Assembly (NCBI GenBank): GCA_032622095.1
Contig: CP136063.1
Location: 8,287,814-8,351,813 of the forward strand
Origin: Siphonodentalium dalli
Lineage: Eukaryota > Mollusca > Scaphopoda > Gadilida > Siphonodentaliidae
Reading direction: 5' to 3'
Length of the DNA: 64,000 bases
Shown here one piece after another: positions 11,621 through 22,719 of this stretch. Below the pieces are notes generated by a model that saw only the letters and a list, made by a program, of their open reading frames with translations, did not search any database and had not been told where the DNA came from. Within the stretch, counting starts at the first letter, position 1. Each line of letters starts with the position of its first letter. Position numbers and translations under genes: made by a program.

Positions 11621-12623
11621 TATTCATAGCATTCCATTGCCAACATCAGAGTTATATATCCCTGCATATCTCTAGTCAAACCAGGAAGACGAGGGCTGAT
11701 CACACCACTCGAATTTCGCTATACCTGTATTCAATCAATCTGCGCAATGCTTTGGTGTACACACAAAGTTGATGCTAAGGCTGGTCTTTTGATGTGAGAT
11801 AAGACATTATTCCGAGAATGATGGATACCATCACTTATAAAGTGGAGATGCAGTTGGAAACTCAGCGGTGCCTATGCTATAAACTAATCCACCTAACACG
11901 CATGTTAACTGAGTTAGGAGTCTATGCATACCACATGCTGGTCAGTACAATTTTATGTGCAAATTTATCATGTCAATGGCTAACACAATATACATGGACC
12001 CGTTGTCCGGATACATAAATAAGTTCAACCTCATGCTTTGCGTACAGAACATTTTGCATGTGTTCCTGGCTCTTTATGTAAGCATTCAGTAGCACCAGGG
12101 GTCTGTACTATATATTCCCAATAGCCGTGTTTGAACATGCGTAGAACATTCTTGGTAATTGCCTAGTCTTGTAAAGCGAGACTTGTATTCTATAGTACTC
12201 AAGCAATTGTATTCTTGTAAATGCCTTGCATTATCTATTGGAAATTAACAATAGTCGATTACCCTTTGTTCACACCATACATCGTTGTGAACTGACTTTT
12301 ATAATATTCTCGGAGAGCCATTCTGTAACTGGAATTCATTTCAGTAGCAAGCTGCTCGGTTTTTGGGGTGAATGGAGTGCCCTAACGCTGCTCGTTTTGT
12401 TATTGAACAGTACGCGAACTGTCTATCTTGGGGGAAAACAAGAACTCGCTTGACGGGCTGATAAATTACCAACTTAGGGAGTTCCATAGTACAGAAATAA
12501 CACAGCATCGGGTATAACACGGTGCTAAAATTACAAGAATACGAGGCTGAATTAGTGGTTGTCACCGCAATGAAACGCGTGCGAATGTCGATATGTCGGA
12601 TTATCGCTAGATATACTCATGCA
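11621..12623. other. No recognisable gene
   Basis: Only short unrecognised frames. I looked here on the minus strand for the missing second half of the lectin domain (see 18,639-18,773) and for a gypsy LTR, and saw neither. Confidence 0.4.
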
Positions 12624-13006
12624 TTAACCCTTTATTGTCGTGCGAAGTTTCACGATGTCAATAAAACCATATTGGAATGCTGGGTTCAAATTACACATGG
12701 TCGTATCTAAATATATTTTGAGATGGGTTTCATAAACAGTGACAAATTGCCTTTGATAAATAAGGGTTTCCACATAAATTATGTTGTGACAGGGGCGATT
12801 GTCACCAAAATACTCAACAATTGGGAATTTCATGCAGGGACGTGTCGATAGGGGGTTGGGGCATCACTATAATCTTCGTTCCAAAGTTCACGATGATCCC
12901 ACATATCATTGAAAAATGGAGTTAAATGGCAATCAATTGAGAAGTTTCGATCGGTAGGAGTTGTTGGGTTGGAGATTTGTAACAGTTGAAAATCTTGAGT
13001 AACCAT
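12624..13006 (-). CDS. Unrecognised two-part open frame, overlapping ATGA
   Basis: Frame one runs from ATG at 13,004-13,006 to TGA at 12,830-12,832 (58 codons, polar, with NDMWDHRELWNEDYSDAP near its end). Frame two starts at ATG 12,831-12,833 and overlaps that stop as ATGA. It gives 69 codons beginning MKFPIVEYFGDNRPCHNI. One base of shift would fuse them. No domain is recognised. Position about 0.8 kb downstream of the gypsy integrase, on the same strand, allows an extra 3' ORF of that element, but a decayed host exon or chance is equally possible. Confidence 0.2.
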
Positions 13007-13794
13007 TGCAAACTTTCAACAGAATGGTGTGCAAATATAGTTTTTCGGACTCGGAAATATTATCTGATTCGATGTGCACTCGGGCAGCTGAGACCCTATA
13101 CACGAATGCTGCCGCGATTCCATGCCAGAAAATGGCACTGAGTTTGAAAAATAAGACTGGAGAATAGGTTGTAATTATTCCAATAGCTAAATTGTCCAGC
13201 TAATATAACTGCAAATTATACTTTATACCACTAGTATGATGTTTTCCTACATTCAGTTTAATTTTGGTTGTAAAATCTAAGTTTCCCCTTAAACAAAAAG
13301 TAACACCAACCCTTTGGAAAATATACTTGAATTATATATTTGCACCCTTACCACGAATCCACTTGGAAATACTTTTATCAGTCTGTTATCTCCGGCAATT
13401 CATTTTCTTTTTCAATCACATTGTACATATATCCAAATCATTTGTATACGACATCCAGTTACAAATTTCCCTGCTCAATTTGACACCATATCATCACCAT
13501 GTGTAGGTTTTTTCTGTCGTCATCACTTGATGAATTTTGTCTGCGCAATTTTTTGCGTCGCATTAGCTGAGCGAGTTGAAGTTCGTCACTGGACGATGTT
13601 CTTGGTCTGTATCAGAAGTATTTACTACGAAACGCTGTCATCGCAATTGACGTATAGTCTCTTTTGGTGAAATTATCGGCCTTACGGATATTGTCTGCAT
13701 GACATCGTACTGTGCGACCAGTTAATTGACATTTAATTAAAAATGAGACATTGCTAAGTTTTGTGATTATATTCCAATGACTTTGCCATGATCA
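13007..13794. other. No recognisable gene; expected place of the gypsy 3' LTR
   Basis: The sequence follows the last recognisable integrase residues. I could not find a direct repeat shared with the region upstream of gag, so no LTR is called. Confidence 0.4.
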
Positions 13795-14910
13795 ACTCAG
13801 TTTACCCGTTTTTCTCCCGGATTTGTAATAAATTGGGTCTCCTATTTCGAATGAAACTTCTTTTCTGTTTTCATTCTTTTTGTTCACTCTAATTTGGGAT
13901 CTTAAACGTGACAGAACTAAACGAAAATTTCTTTGTTGTTCTTGTAAAGCTAAGACTGTAAAAATCTTCGCCTACATATTTCAACCGTGGTTTACGAATA
14001 TTATCGAGGATTAATGTGCGTTTCCGGTGATACAATAAACAAAACGGACTGAATTTTGTGGTGTCATTTACATGAACACGCACTGCAAACAATGTTTGTG
14101 ACAAATACATGTCCCATGTATGAGTATTTTGTAACACTAATTTTGATATAACATAATTTAAAACAGTATGTGATCTCTCAACTGAACCATTTGAGGAAGG
14201 ATGATACGGGGAACTATAAATAAGATGTATATTTAGTTCCTTGCAAACTTGATCCATACGTTTATTTTTGAACTCCGTTCAATTATCGGAAATCAGATTT
14301 GGCGGCTTATCACCTCATCTAAAAATATCACGACGACAGTCTCCACACGCTTGTCGGGTATCGCAAATGCTTCGACATATTTAGTCAGACAACAAATACA
14401 AGTTAAAATATATTTGTTATTGGACATTGTTGTTTCAAACGGTCCTTGTATATCAGTGCTTATGGTCGCAAAGGAAAATGGAGGTCGGTCCATTTATTGT
14501 ATTGGAGCTTTCTGTTGTGATAAATTCCTCATTTTACAAACCATACAAGCTTGACAATAATTATGTATATCTTTATGCATATTTGGCCAATAATATTTAA
14601 GTTTTGCTGTTGCAAAAGTCTTAGCTGTGGAAAAATGCCCTGCTAGATCGTGATATTGTTTGAGTACAGCTTGTCGAATATTTTCGGGAATAAATAGACG
14701 AATATCCGGATCTTCATCGTGATTACTGATGAAGTAAAGAACATCTTTGATTACAATATATTTATCTGCTATTTGTTTAGGTGGTTTTGTGAAATTTAAT
14801 TTGTGAACGATCTCGATAGCTTCCGAATCCTGTTCATGTTCATGTTTCATGTCAAAACCTCCAACTGAATTGGTGCTTGCTGTTCGGGTAGACTTTTGTC
14901 TATACGACAA
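13795..14910 (-). pseudogene. Gypsy integrase, D,D35E set visible, frame broken
   Basis: The zinc-binding domain (14,494-14,910) shows H..H and C..C in QYHDLAGHFS..KYYWPN .. CQACMVCKMRN. The catalytic core starts at ISTDIQGPFETT (Asp 14,452-14,454). After a frame break, SDN-stop-TEF has TGA (14,279-14,281) where Gly is usual, with the second Asp at 14,285-14,287. The Glu lies in NGSVERSH (14,177-14,179), exactly 35 residues after the second Asp. The C-terminal region extends past a stop at 13,889 to about 13,795 (VSFEIGDPIYYKSGRKTGKL, the GD..YY..R...GKL motif). It would insert the element cDNA and is now a pseudogene. Confidence 0.9.
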
Positions 14911-15149
14911 TTTGCATATTGTTTTATGATTAATTTGGATGTATCAAATATGTCAACATACATTGGTACTTCAGGGTCAGGTCCTGTCACATCTGATTGT
15001 TCTGGTGGCTTATATGCAGATATACATACAGGCCATCGCGCGACGTTTTTGTTATTCATGGGAGCAGATAGCATATTTGTTAAAACTTTGTGATCAGTCT
15101 TTATAATTAATGGTGATCCACTTATGTAAAATTGCAGTTTCTTGATCGC

Positions 15150-15350
15150 CTAATAAATGGCAAAACATTCACGATCCAATGTACTCCATGAACGAATTTG
15201 AGATTTATTCAGTCGTGCTGAAATAAAATGTATAGGATTTTCCGTGTTATATCTTGATATACACGGGTCACCTGGGTCACGTGACTGTGTAATTACTGCA
15301 GCGATAGTGCGGGCACTGGCATCAGTATACATTATATATACAGTATACAA
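15150..15350 (-). pseudogene. Gypsy RNase H fragment
   Basis: YTDASARTIAAVITQ carries the first RNase H Asp. FISARLNKSQIRSWSTLDREC carries the conserved ..E..W...ERE-type Glu position. The remainder of the domain towards the integrase (about 14,911-15,149) is recognisable only weakly, as a short frame at 14,847-15,074. Confidence 0.8.
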
Positions 15351-15456
15351 CTGGTTTGTTTTTATCTGGATACGCGAGATATGTCGCCTCTGTTAAATCA
15401 GTTTTTAATTTCTTAAATGCCTCATCACAATGAACCGTCCATTCAAATTTTGTATT

Positions 15457-16431
15457 TTACTTTGTTAATTCTACAAAAGGTCCACAAATTTCACTGAATT
15501 TAGGAATAAATTTCCGGAACCATGAGAATGATCCTATGACACTTCTCACTTGTTTCACATTTGTCAGTGGTGTTAAGGTTTGAATTGCTTTTACTTTATT
15601 TGCATCTGGTCTAAACCCATGTTGATCAACGATATGCCGCAAAAATGAACATTCGGTCTCAAAGAATGAACATTTCTTTAACTTTTATTTTATATTAAAC
15701 TTCCTAAGTCTATCAAGTACCTCTTGAATAAGCAGAGAAATCTTGTCGACTGAGTACAACATTAAATCGTCGACATAAGCGCGACATCCTGTAACTCCCT
15801 CTAACACGTGATTCATGAGTTGAAGAAATGCGCTTGAACTCCCTATTGCTCCAATACATGCCCTATTAAACGAAAACAAGTAATAATTGCTTTACCGCGA
15901 TCAGCGTGGTGTATCGGAATGCAATAGTATGCAGAAAAACAACCGAGAACTGTTATATATTTAACACCTTTCATTTCCACCAGAATATCTTCTATTTGAT
16001 CAATTGGAAAAAATGTGGGTTTTGTCATAGCATTTAATCGGAGCAAGTCGGCTATAAATCGATAGGAATTATCGGATTTTTTTCAGAATTATACAAGGAA
16101 ATGACCATTCACTTGATGGGGCTGGTGAAATTATTTTTGCTTGCAATAATTCATCAATTTTATCACTAAGAATTTTGCGCTTCTGCAAAGGACATCGATA
16201 AGGCGGTAGCCTAATTGGTTCATGATCTCCTGTTGGAATTGTCATGGTAACCGCAGTAGTACATCCAAGTTCGGTTAATTTTGTAGCAAAAATATCACTG
16301 TTATTTCTGATTAATGGTATTAAATCATCCCTAAATGAATCGGGAACTTCTAAATCGTCTAAATTAACCTCTTCTGGTGATACACTTTTATTCTGATCAG
16401 GTGATTCCATGCATATTTCGCTACGATGCAC
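15457..16431 (-). pseudogene. Gypsy reverse transcriptase, frameshifted
   Basis: The N-terminal part (16,069-16,431) has the gypsy pol signature PIRLPPYRCPL..KRKILSD KIDELLQAKIISPAPSSEW. After a break near 16,050 comes the palm (15,843-16,046) with DILVEMKGVKYITVLGCFSA, where the motif A Asp of the usual LDL..GY is Gly (codon 15,942-15,944). A further frame change near 15,880 leads to the segment with YVDD (15,766-15,777), and then, past a stop, to the thumb/connection (15,457-15,642; KVKAIQTLTPLTNVKQVRS). At least two frame breaks, stops and the lost Asp make it inactive. Confidence 0.9.
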
Positions 16432-17010
16432 CCACGTCGTAAATTAAAATGCTTATCTGTATAATTGCAACAAGCACGGGAATTATATCGCTCTGTGTAC
16501 TGACAGTAGAATATTCAGCTGTCAATCCCAGCTCGCTGCCAATGAACCCATTGTCTAATGGCTGTTCTTGTAGAAAAGGCGTGGCAAACATATTACCCCC
16601 AATTATACGTGCTTTTGTTAATATTGTGGTGTTTGGTGGAATCACGTGGGCAGATTGTCTTCTGACCAAGCTGGCAATGTGAATATCGTGAACGATTGGT
16701 ACGATATTCCCATTAAATTTCATTATTTGGCGATCGAAATATAATCTGGCGCCATTGGCACTGAGAAAATCTCTGCCGATTAATAAAGATCGATGCATAT
16801 TAGAACAAACGTATAATGTATGTGATACTATTAAAGTATTAATGTGGAAATTCATTATTATATAGCCATTTATGGTCAAGGCATCGCCACTTGCAGACGT
16901 CGCATGAAACTGAGTATCTTGCATTGGCGGTTTATATTTTAAATTGTTATACAATTTTAGGGAACACAAACTAATGTCAGCACCGCTGTCGAGTATGGCA
17001 CGATATTACT
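16421..17010 (-). pseudogene. pro: Gypsy retropepsin region
   Basis: The aspartic-protease active site reads ILDSGADISL, with the catalytic Asp codon at 16,988-16,990. It is followed by the flap-like and C-terminal segments, including LLIGRDFLSANGARLYFD (the usual LIG.DF motif). The frame stays open to 16,421, about 190 codons, and then must shift to join the reverse transcriptase. An in-frame TAA lies a few codons upstream of the active site. The enzyme would cut the Gag-Pol polyprotein. Confidence 0.85.
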
Positions 17011-17182
17011 GTGTGCCTATTGTAATCAATATGGACGATGATAATTGTGCATTTATGCCTTTCATAATCTTCAAGGTATTTTCATATTCAGGAATTGACA
17101 AATTTGTTTTAATCTTGTCCTGGTGCTGTGTTATCTTTTGCGTTTGTTTCTGGTTGTAAGGTTTATGCGATTCTAATGGAGC

Positions 17183-18109
17183 TCATGTTTTTACCGGTCC
17201 GTATAATCTAATTTGATTTGTATACGGTAACCTTTGATGAATCGGCATTTGAACATTATTTGTACCGTATCTATTTGTTTTATTCCAACATAATCCGTTC
17301 CCATGTTTAGTCTGTGCATGAAATTTGTTCCATGGTGGACTGTTAATTTGCTTATTATTATTTTTCACACGATTCCACTCAGATGCTCCTCTCTGGGTGG
17401 AATGTTTTAGTTTAAATAATGTTTATTCATTTCATCCAAACGTCTTCGACACCATACGATATTATGTCCAGGAATCCAACAATATCGGCATATTTAGAAT
17501 TTAGTTGAAATGGTTGGGTCTGTGGATTAAGCACAGAATTTAGTAAATTTCGTATAAGTTGAACATTAGGCCAACTTCTCGTGTTATCATATATATTTTT
17601 ATTAGAATATGATCCATTGCGTGGGCGCTGATTATTATTCTGATAAAATGAGCTTAATGACTTTCTACCCTGTGAATACCCTGACCACCGTCTTTCTGTT
17701 GTGGCGGGCTCATTAAATCTATCACCATTTTTCCGCCCTCGAAAACGATCTACTTTCATTCTAGAATAATTATCATGATCGAGATGATCGATAATTTTAT
17801 AATATTATTCCTGTCATCATGGCTATTATGAGTCTGTAATCGTTGTTAAATAGTATGTTCCCTTAAAGCGAGATCAGTTGCTTGATTTAAGGTTTGTGGG
17901 TCTTCCCGCAAAAGTTTATCTCTCAATAAAGTATTCGTTAATCCCATGCTGAATTGCTCACTCATATGTAATTCGGCGTGTATGTGTCTGTATGTCAGAA
18001 AAATGATATGTATGCTGTTCTGAAACTGAGCGAATGGTGTGTGTTGCGATCGGCATTTATTGCGAGGCTTACCGTCTAAAACATGTCGAGCTTGTCCCAA
18101 TCGTATCAT
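17183..18109 (-). pseudogene. gag: Gypsy gag remnant with degenerate zinc knuckle
   Basis: Capsid-like sequence at 17,846-18,109 has the typical end of the gag helical domain (LTNTLLRDKLLREDPQTLNQ ATDLALREHT). A basic Arg/Asn/Ser-rich linker follows at 17,427-17,759. At 17,183-17,368 lies GLCWNKTNRYGTNN, recognisable as the LCW..H.RYG zinc-knuckle type of some metazoan gypsy elements, but with the His and the later Cys positions lost. Stops and frameshifts separate the three parts. It would have packaged the element RNA in the cytoplasm and is now not functional. Confidence 0.75.
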
Positions 18110-18422
18110 AATACATTCAGCATCGAGTAATTTTTTTCTTTACTAACCAAAAACCTATTTAGCATTATCCCATGCGAGACCCTACACCATAATTAGTCCC
18201 AGAGCCATACATATTATGTATGTGTTATATATCACGAGTCCAAGGGAGCAATTGGTCGCTTTGACGATCGAACCCTTAGTCGTATTTCTCAATGAAATGT
18301 AACACAATATTGAACATTTGATTATGCGATTGGCTATATATCAGAAACACATGATAGATGGCCATGGGTCATCAACTAGATACGACGGCTACCATTAACT
18401 GGGAAAGAACTATTGAACTCAG
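18110..18422. other. Region between gag remnant and lectin-like exon
   Basis: Nothing is recognised. The 5' LTR and leader of the gypsy element would be expected here or slightly beyond. Confidence 0.4.
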
Positions 18423-18638
18423 CTATTGCGCCGTTCGACTTTTGCAAACGCGGCGCCTTGATATCGTTGCAACTATATTCATGTATACTCTTATTTTAAC
18501 TGGCATTGTAATGCAAAACGACTGTCGCACATTTATTAACACTAACACTGATTCGTTGAATGCTGGATTATATGTGTCCCTTTTGACAATACTGCGATGC
18601 GTCGGTTCCCACTTGGTTATCAGAGAGGAAAGACATAC

Positions 18639-18773
18639 CTTTGCGTCTGGCCATGACATCTTTTCCAATACAAGACTCACGCACATCGAACCGATATGTG
18701 TGAAGCCCCGCTTGCAGGTAGAGTAGCCATGTCCTATAACGAAAAGCGGTAACATCATTTTAATGAGCATCAA
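18639..18773 (-). CDS. Candidate first coding exon of a C-type lectin (partial)
   Basis: From ATG at 18,771-18,773, or one codon later, the frame starts with a signal-peptide-like stretch (MMLIKMMLPLFVIGHGYST). It continues CKRGFTHIGSMC..LEKMSWPDAK, the usual start of a C-type lectin-like domain (C...GF...G..CY.....K.SW.DA). AAG at 18,639-18,641 is followed by GTATGT (18,633-18,638), a plausible donor. The frame also stays open through it to 18,423 with weakly lectin-like sequence (CLSSL .. DTYNPAFNESVL), so intron retention cannot be excluded. TTTAAATA (about 18,825-18,832) lies at a distance suitable for a TATA-like element. The rest of the domain was not found. If the gene is real, the gypsy element lies in or beyond intron 1. 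The product would be secreted. Confidence 0.4.
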
Positions 18774-19838
18774 TTAAATTAGTGTTTGAAATTAATGGTA
18801 TGGTATGATGAGATATGAAGCGACTATTTAAACCGGAAGTCAGACATAATAACACACACGCAAGCGACTACTCAAGTTAAAGTTCGTTAAAGCTTAATGT
18901 AATCAGAACAGAAATTAAGTGTTGCGGTAAAACGTTGAGCTACAATTCACTATGCCATCTGTGCATATACGATTCACACCGGTCACCCGCGTATCACCAA
19001 CCCGGTGATCGTACCGCCGATCGAGGATCCGGTCAAGCCTATCCCGTGCGATGGAAGAAGATATACGTACGCTAACATCGCTAAAATGACTGCAAATCGA
19101 TATCCCAGAAAAACAGTTAACCACATATTATACAGATGGATTATCACTCGTTGATAGAAATTCTCTGACCCATTTAAATCGTGACTTTTCTAATGATTTA
19201 AAAGGATTATTTGGAAAAATTTACAGTCTGAGGATATAATTCTGACTAAATATTGATATAATCACAACCGTGTTCAATTGTCCATGTCATCCTGAAGCTA
19301 TTCGGAAAGATGTGTATTACTTTTGACAGGAACAAGTCCTTGTCGTGTGTTAGAATCATACAAACGCCAAATTATGGATTTGAATAATTGCTGTCGATAA
19401 TTTTATGAGTATCAACAAATCGGTGTAATTTCTTGTGAAAGTACCTATTGTCGCGGTTGAAGTACCCACTGGTGCGGATATTTTGCAAACGTCCAAAGTG
19501 TTTTCCTGATTTAAAAGTCTTTTTGTTTCTCTTTCCGGGTAACATTTCAACAAAAACAACAACAAGATATTGATTAATAAATGGTGACAGAAGCTCCGCA
19601 CATTTGTCTGGTCAGGGGTTTGTCACTAAGAACAAAATAATTTTACAAGAATACGGCGTTCCAGACACACGTGAACAGACAAACTGGCTCATGTTCATAT
19701 AAAAGTAAGTCGCGCGGGAACACGTTTACCGCTAAAGAGTACCCGCAACGTCACGCAAAAGCATGCGGTGGAAACTCTGGCTGCTCATCCTCAGAATGTA
19801 CGCTGTGTTACTCTGACGCAAACAGTTTAAAAGTTCAC
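18774..19838. other. No recognisable gene
   Basis: It contains the CpG-rich block near 18,968-19,003 that is repeated in reverse at about 23,392-23,428. A short plus-strand frame at 19,671-19,859 has a Cys-rich end (CSSSECTLCYSDANSLKVH) reminiscent of a C2H2 finger, but it is too short to call. Confidence 0.4.
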
Positions 19839-19847
19839 AGAATTGCC

Positions 19848-19932
19848 CAGTCTTATTAAAACCAGACCTAATTTTCATTACTTTCAACTTATTTGACTGT
19901 AAGGAAACCTTGGTCTAGTTATTACTAGACTG
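19848..19932. mobile_element. 85-bp MITE with 9-bp target duplication
   Basis: The element starts CAGTCT and ends AGACTG, with imperfect inverted termini of about 23 bp. It is flanked on both sides by AGAATTGCC (19,839-19,847 and 19,933-19,941). Homologous copies in reverse orientation are at 35,075-35,163 and 51,435-51,523. Confidence 0.9.
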
Positions 19933-19941
19933 AGAATTGCC

Positions 19942-20476
19942 GCACACAGTGGGACCACATTCAGTTGTGAATGTGGCATGGTTTACAAGTACAACACTGG
20001 CAATACAAACCACAGACAGAAGACAACGAATTAAGTGTTCACAATAAAGCAATGTCTTCCAATTTCGTTTGTTGTAAAAACCTGGGCATTGTTTGCATAC
20101 TACTAACACACTTATGGGTCAGAGGACGTGGCTGTCAGATCCCAGTTGGGGGGAATTTCCAACTGCACCCATCCACGAACAGCCAGACCAAATCCATATA
20201 GTTGACATACCATTACATCAACCTTGGTTGGAAATTTCCAACTGGCATTTCAAACTTTCAACTCTTGGACATTTTCCAAACTAAGGTTGTAATATGTTCA
20301 ACTGATGGCCATTTCAGACAAAATTTATAAAATAAATATGCTTTCGTTCTTCTGAAAACAACATACCCCCCTTAATTACTGTTTGGAAAATCAAACAATG
20401 GAAACAATTTGAATCTATTATATACTTAGTGTACATAACGTTTCCAACTAACGTTGTGTGATGAATACAATTTCCG
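19942..20476. other. No recognisable gene
   Basis: Short inverted motifs such as TTGGAAATTTCCAAC (about 20,227) are present, but no element can be bounded. Confidence 0.4.
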
Positions 20477-20483
20477 ATTGTTG

Positions 20484-21852
20484 CAGGTCGGGGGGTCGGA
20501 AAAAATTTCCAGGCACGTATGATGGGGTGGGTGTGTGTCTCTCGAGTCCGAAAAGCAGTTTTTTTCATGTGCCAAATTTTTTTTCTCCATTTCTGCTATT
20601 GGGTCTTATTTTGATGTGTTTTGAACAGAAACAGCTCATACATAGTTAATAGCAATGCTATACTATATATAGAGGTTATCAGAATTTGGATCAGTTTCAC
20701 AATGGCCAACAATAACCCAAATTCAACTTGATAGAACAAGAAACTGCGCTATACAGGTATTGGAAATAGAAACATAAAATTTAATCAGGATTCCATCTAC
20801 TGATACAACAAAATAAGAATAACTATGCAGAACTCAGCTGAAAATGAGCAATAAAATGAAAGCACACTTGACCATATGTGACATGGAAATAAAGATATAA
20901 TAAATAATGGAATAAAATAGACTTTTGACAACGTAAAACATAAAATCTTAACATATAAATTGAAGGCCAGCCGGGCCAGTTTGAAAAATTTCAAATTGTT
21001 TTCCAAGTTAATGTGGATCAGCTTGTAATGTTAATCACAGTAACAAAGATGTCATCGTCACTGATATCGTGAGCAAAACAGAAGTGAGATTGGGCTATCC
21101 ATCCATATGTTATTCCCAATTATTACGAAGCTATTACTTCAGGCAGTGGCTACCAGCCTGCCATTACACGCTATAACATGTTTCCTCAGTTCTGGTTTCT
21201 GAGATGCCCCAATAAGAGTCATGCGGGTATATCATGGTTATGTTTGGTATTAGCATTATTCTTCAAACTAGGATTAACTGGAATGAACAGTTGTATTTCC
21301 ACATGTTTTGATAAACAATTTGGTTCGAGTAATATATCACATAGCAAATATCAAAATATCAAATAATCTTAAATGTGTTGTACCATGTAGTCTGTAGAAT
21401 ACTCAAATGTGATTATGTGACTAGATCATGTGACTATATATTATGAAAATGAATGTTAATAAACACTTTGGCACTCTGCCTATCCCTAGAAATGTGATTA
21501 TGTTGACACATTTCTTGATTATTGACACTTATATGATAAATTTAAATAGTAACGTTATCTTCATTATGCACTGTTCTATTAAAATATCGCGCAATAAACT
21601 ATGATAATGCAGGATAATCAGGAATAATCAGCTATTTGGTTGGCCAATTGATAATTTTCTCAAATTTAGGGGGTGGGTGTCCAAAACTGACCGGCAAAAA
21701 AAATCCTGAAACGGAAAAAAGGGTGGGTGTCCAAAATTGCCTGGAAAAAAAAGGCCGGAAACGAAAGAAATTGGGTGGTGGGTCCCCCGAGGCCGGAAAT
21801 TTTTTAAATGATCATACGTGCCTGGAAATGTTTTCCGACCCCCCCCCCCCTG
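20484..21852. mobile_element. 1.37-kb non-autonomous TIR element, 7-bp target duplication
   Basis: The left end CAGG..GGGGGGTCGGAAAAAATTTCC..GGCACGTATGAT matches the reverse complement of the right end. Both are flanked by ATTGTTG (20,477-20,483 and 21,853-21,859). No transposase frame is inside. Superfamily not assigned: CAG..CTG termini with a 7-bp duplication do not decide between hAT-related and other groups. Confidence 0.75.
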
Positions 21853-21859
21853 ATTGTTG

Positions 21860-22346
21860 TAAGAAATTAACAAAACTACCCCATGTCGACACGCTCATTT
21901 ATGGAGCGTTAACGGGGAGAAGTTGGCTATCATTATGGGTAAAACATTAATTGATAACTGTTTATTATGGAACATTGGTTAAGGGATTTGAGTGTCTACT
22001 CCGCCAAAGTTTGTCAATATGGCCAATAGTTGGAAATGTCATGCATGCCACTTTACTTGGCAATTGTAGATTAGTCGATTTGTGTCAGATATATTGTGGA
22101 CCGAAATGTCAATTATTTGAAATGGCCAACCATATGGGTGTAACGTTGAAAATTAAACTCAAAGATTGACAGTTTGCGTTACATGTACAAGCTCAAACTC
22201 GATGTGGTTGATCTGATAACACATGCTGGATCCGAGCTGATAATTTCTGGAATCCTGAGGCTCTGGTATTGCTGTTGTTGTTGTTGTTGTTGTTGTAGGT
22301 GGCGGTGGTGGTGCCTTGTTCGTTATCAACATTGCATTATTGTTGA
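21860..22346. other. Non-coding with (TTG)n microsatellite
   Basis: A (TTG)n run is present at about 22,270-22,297. Nothing else is recognised. Confidence 0.6.
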
Positions 22347-22717
22347 TCAATGTGGTGTTGGTGGTATTACTGAGTCGTCTTCGGTATTGGTGGTGGTATA
22401 GCTATGGTCATTAGATACGGATATTTTTCTTTTCTTAAATGTAGCTATATATAGATGGTATTCGCGCAGCGTTATCCCGTCGTCCACGGACACAACTATT
22501 TCCCGATTACTTTTTGATATTTCCGATGGTATTAATCCAGGATGTTTTATACGTTGGTATCCGTTGTGTCCTGTTGTGTGATTTAATGTTAATTTGACGT
22601 ATTCTAGTTCCTCATTTTGATGGTGGTTGATGGCGTGTTCGACTGCCGACTCCAAGGTGTTGAAAAAGAGTCGACAGCGGTGACATCCGTGTCGGGTCAT
22701 GATCTGCCATATCATTT
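22347..22717 (-). CDS. Coding exon with a C2H2-like zinc finger, uncharacterised
   Basis: A strong acceptor (pyrimidine-rich run ending TTTTTTCCAG, AG at 22,718-22,719) precedes an open frame starting at or before ATG 22,713-22,715. The frame begins with CHRCRLFFNTLESAVEHAINHH, a single C..C-x12-H..H finger. It then has a charged region with GYQRIKHPGLIPSEISKSNR and ends at a stop at 22,347-22,349. The finger may bind nucleic acid. Similar short proteins with an N-terminal finger and a G.IP segment are, as far as I recall, common in bivalve gene sets and unnamed. It could also be the start of a transposon protein. No upstream exon was identified. Confidence 0.4.
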
Positions 22718-22719
22718 CT

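Larger units (their letters stand above)
13795..18109 (-). mobile_element. Decayed Ty3/gypsy-type LTR retrotransposon (internal region)
   Basis: Gag, protease, reverse transcriptase, RNase H and integrase segments follow each other on the minus strand in the gypsy order (integrase last). Each is broken by stops or frameshifts. LTRs, primer-binding site and polypurine tract were not identified, so the ends given are those of the recognisable coding region. It lies directly downstream of the lectin-like exon on the same strand and may sit inside that gene's intron. Confidence 0.9.
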
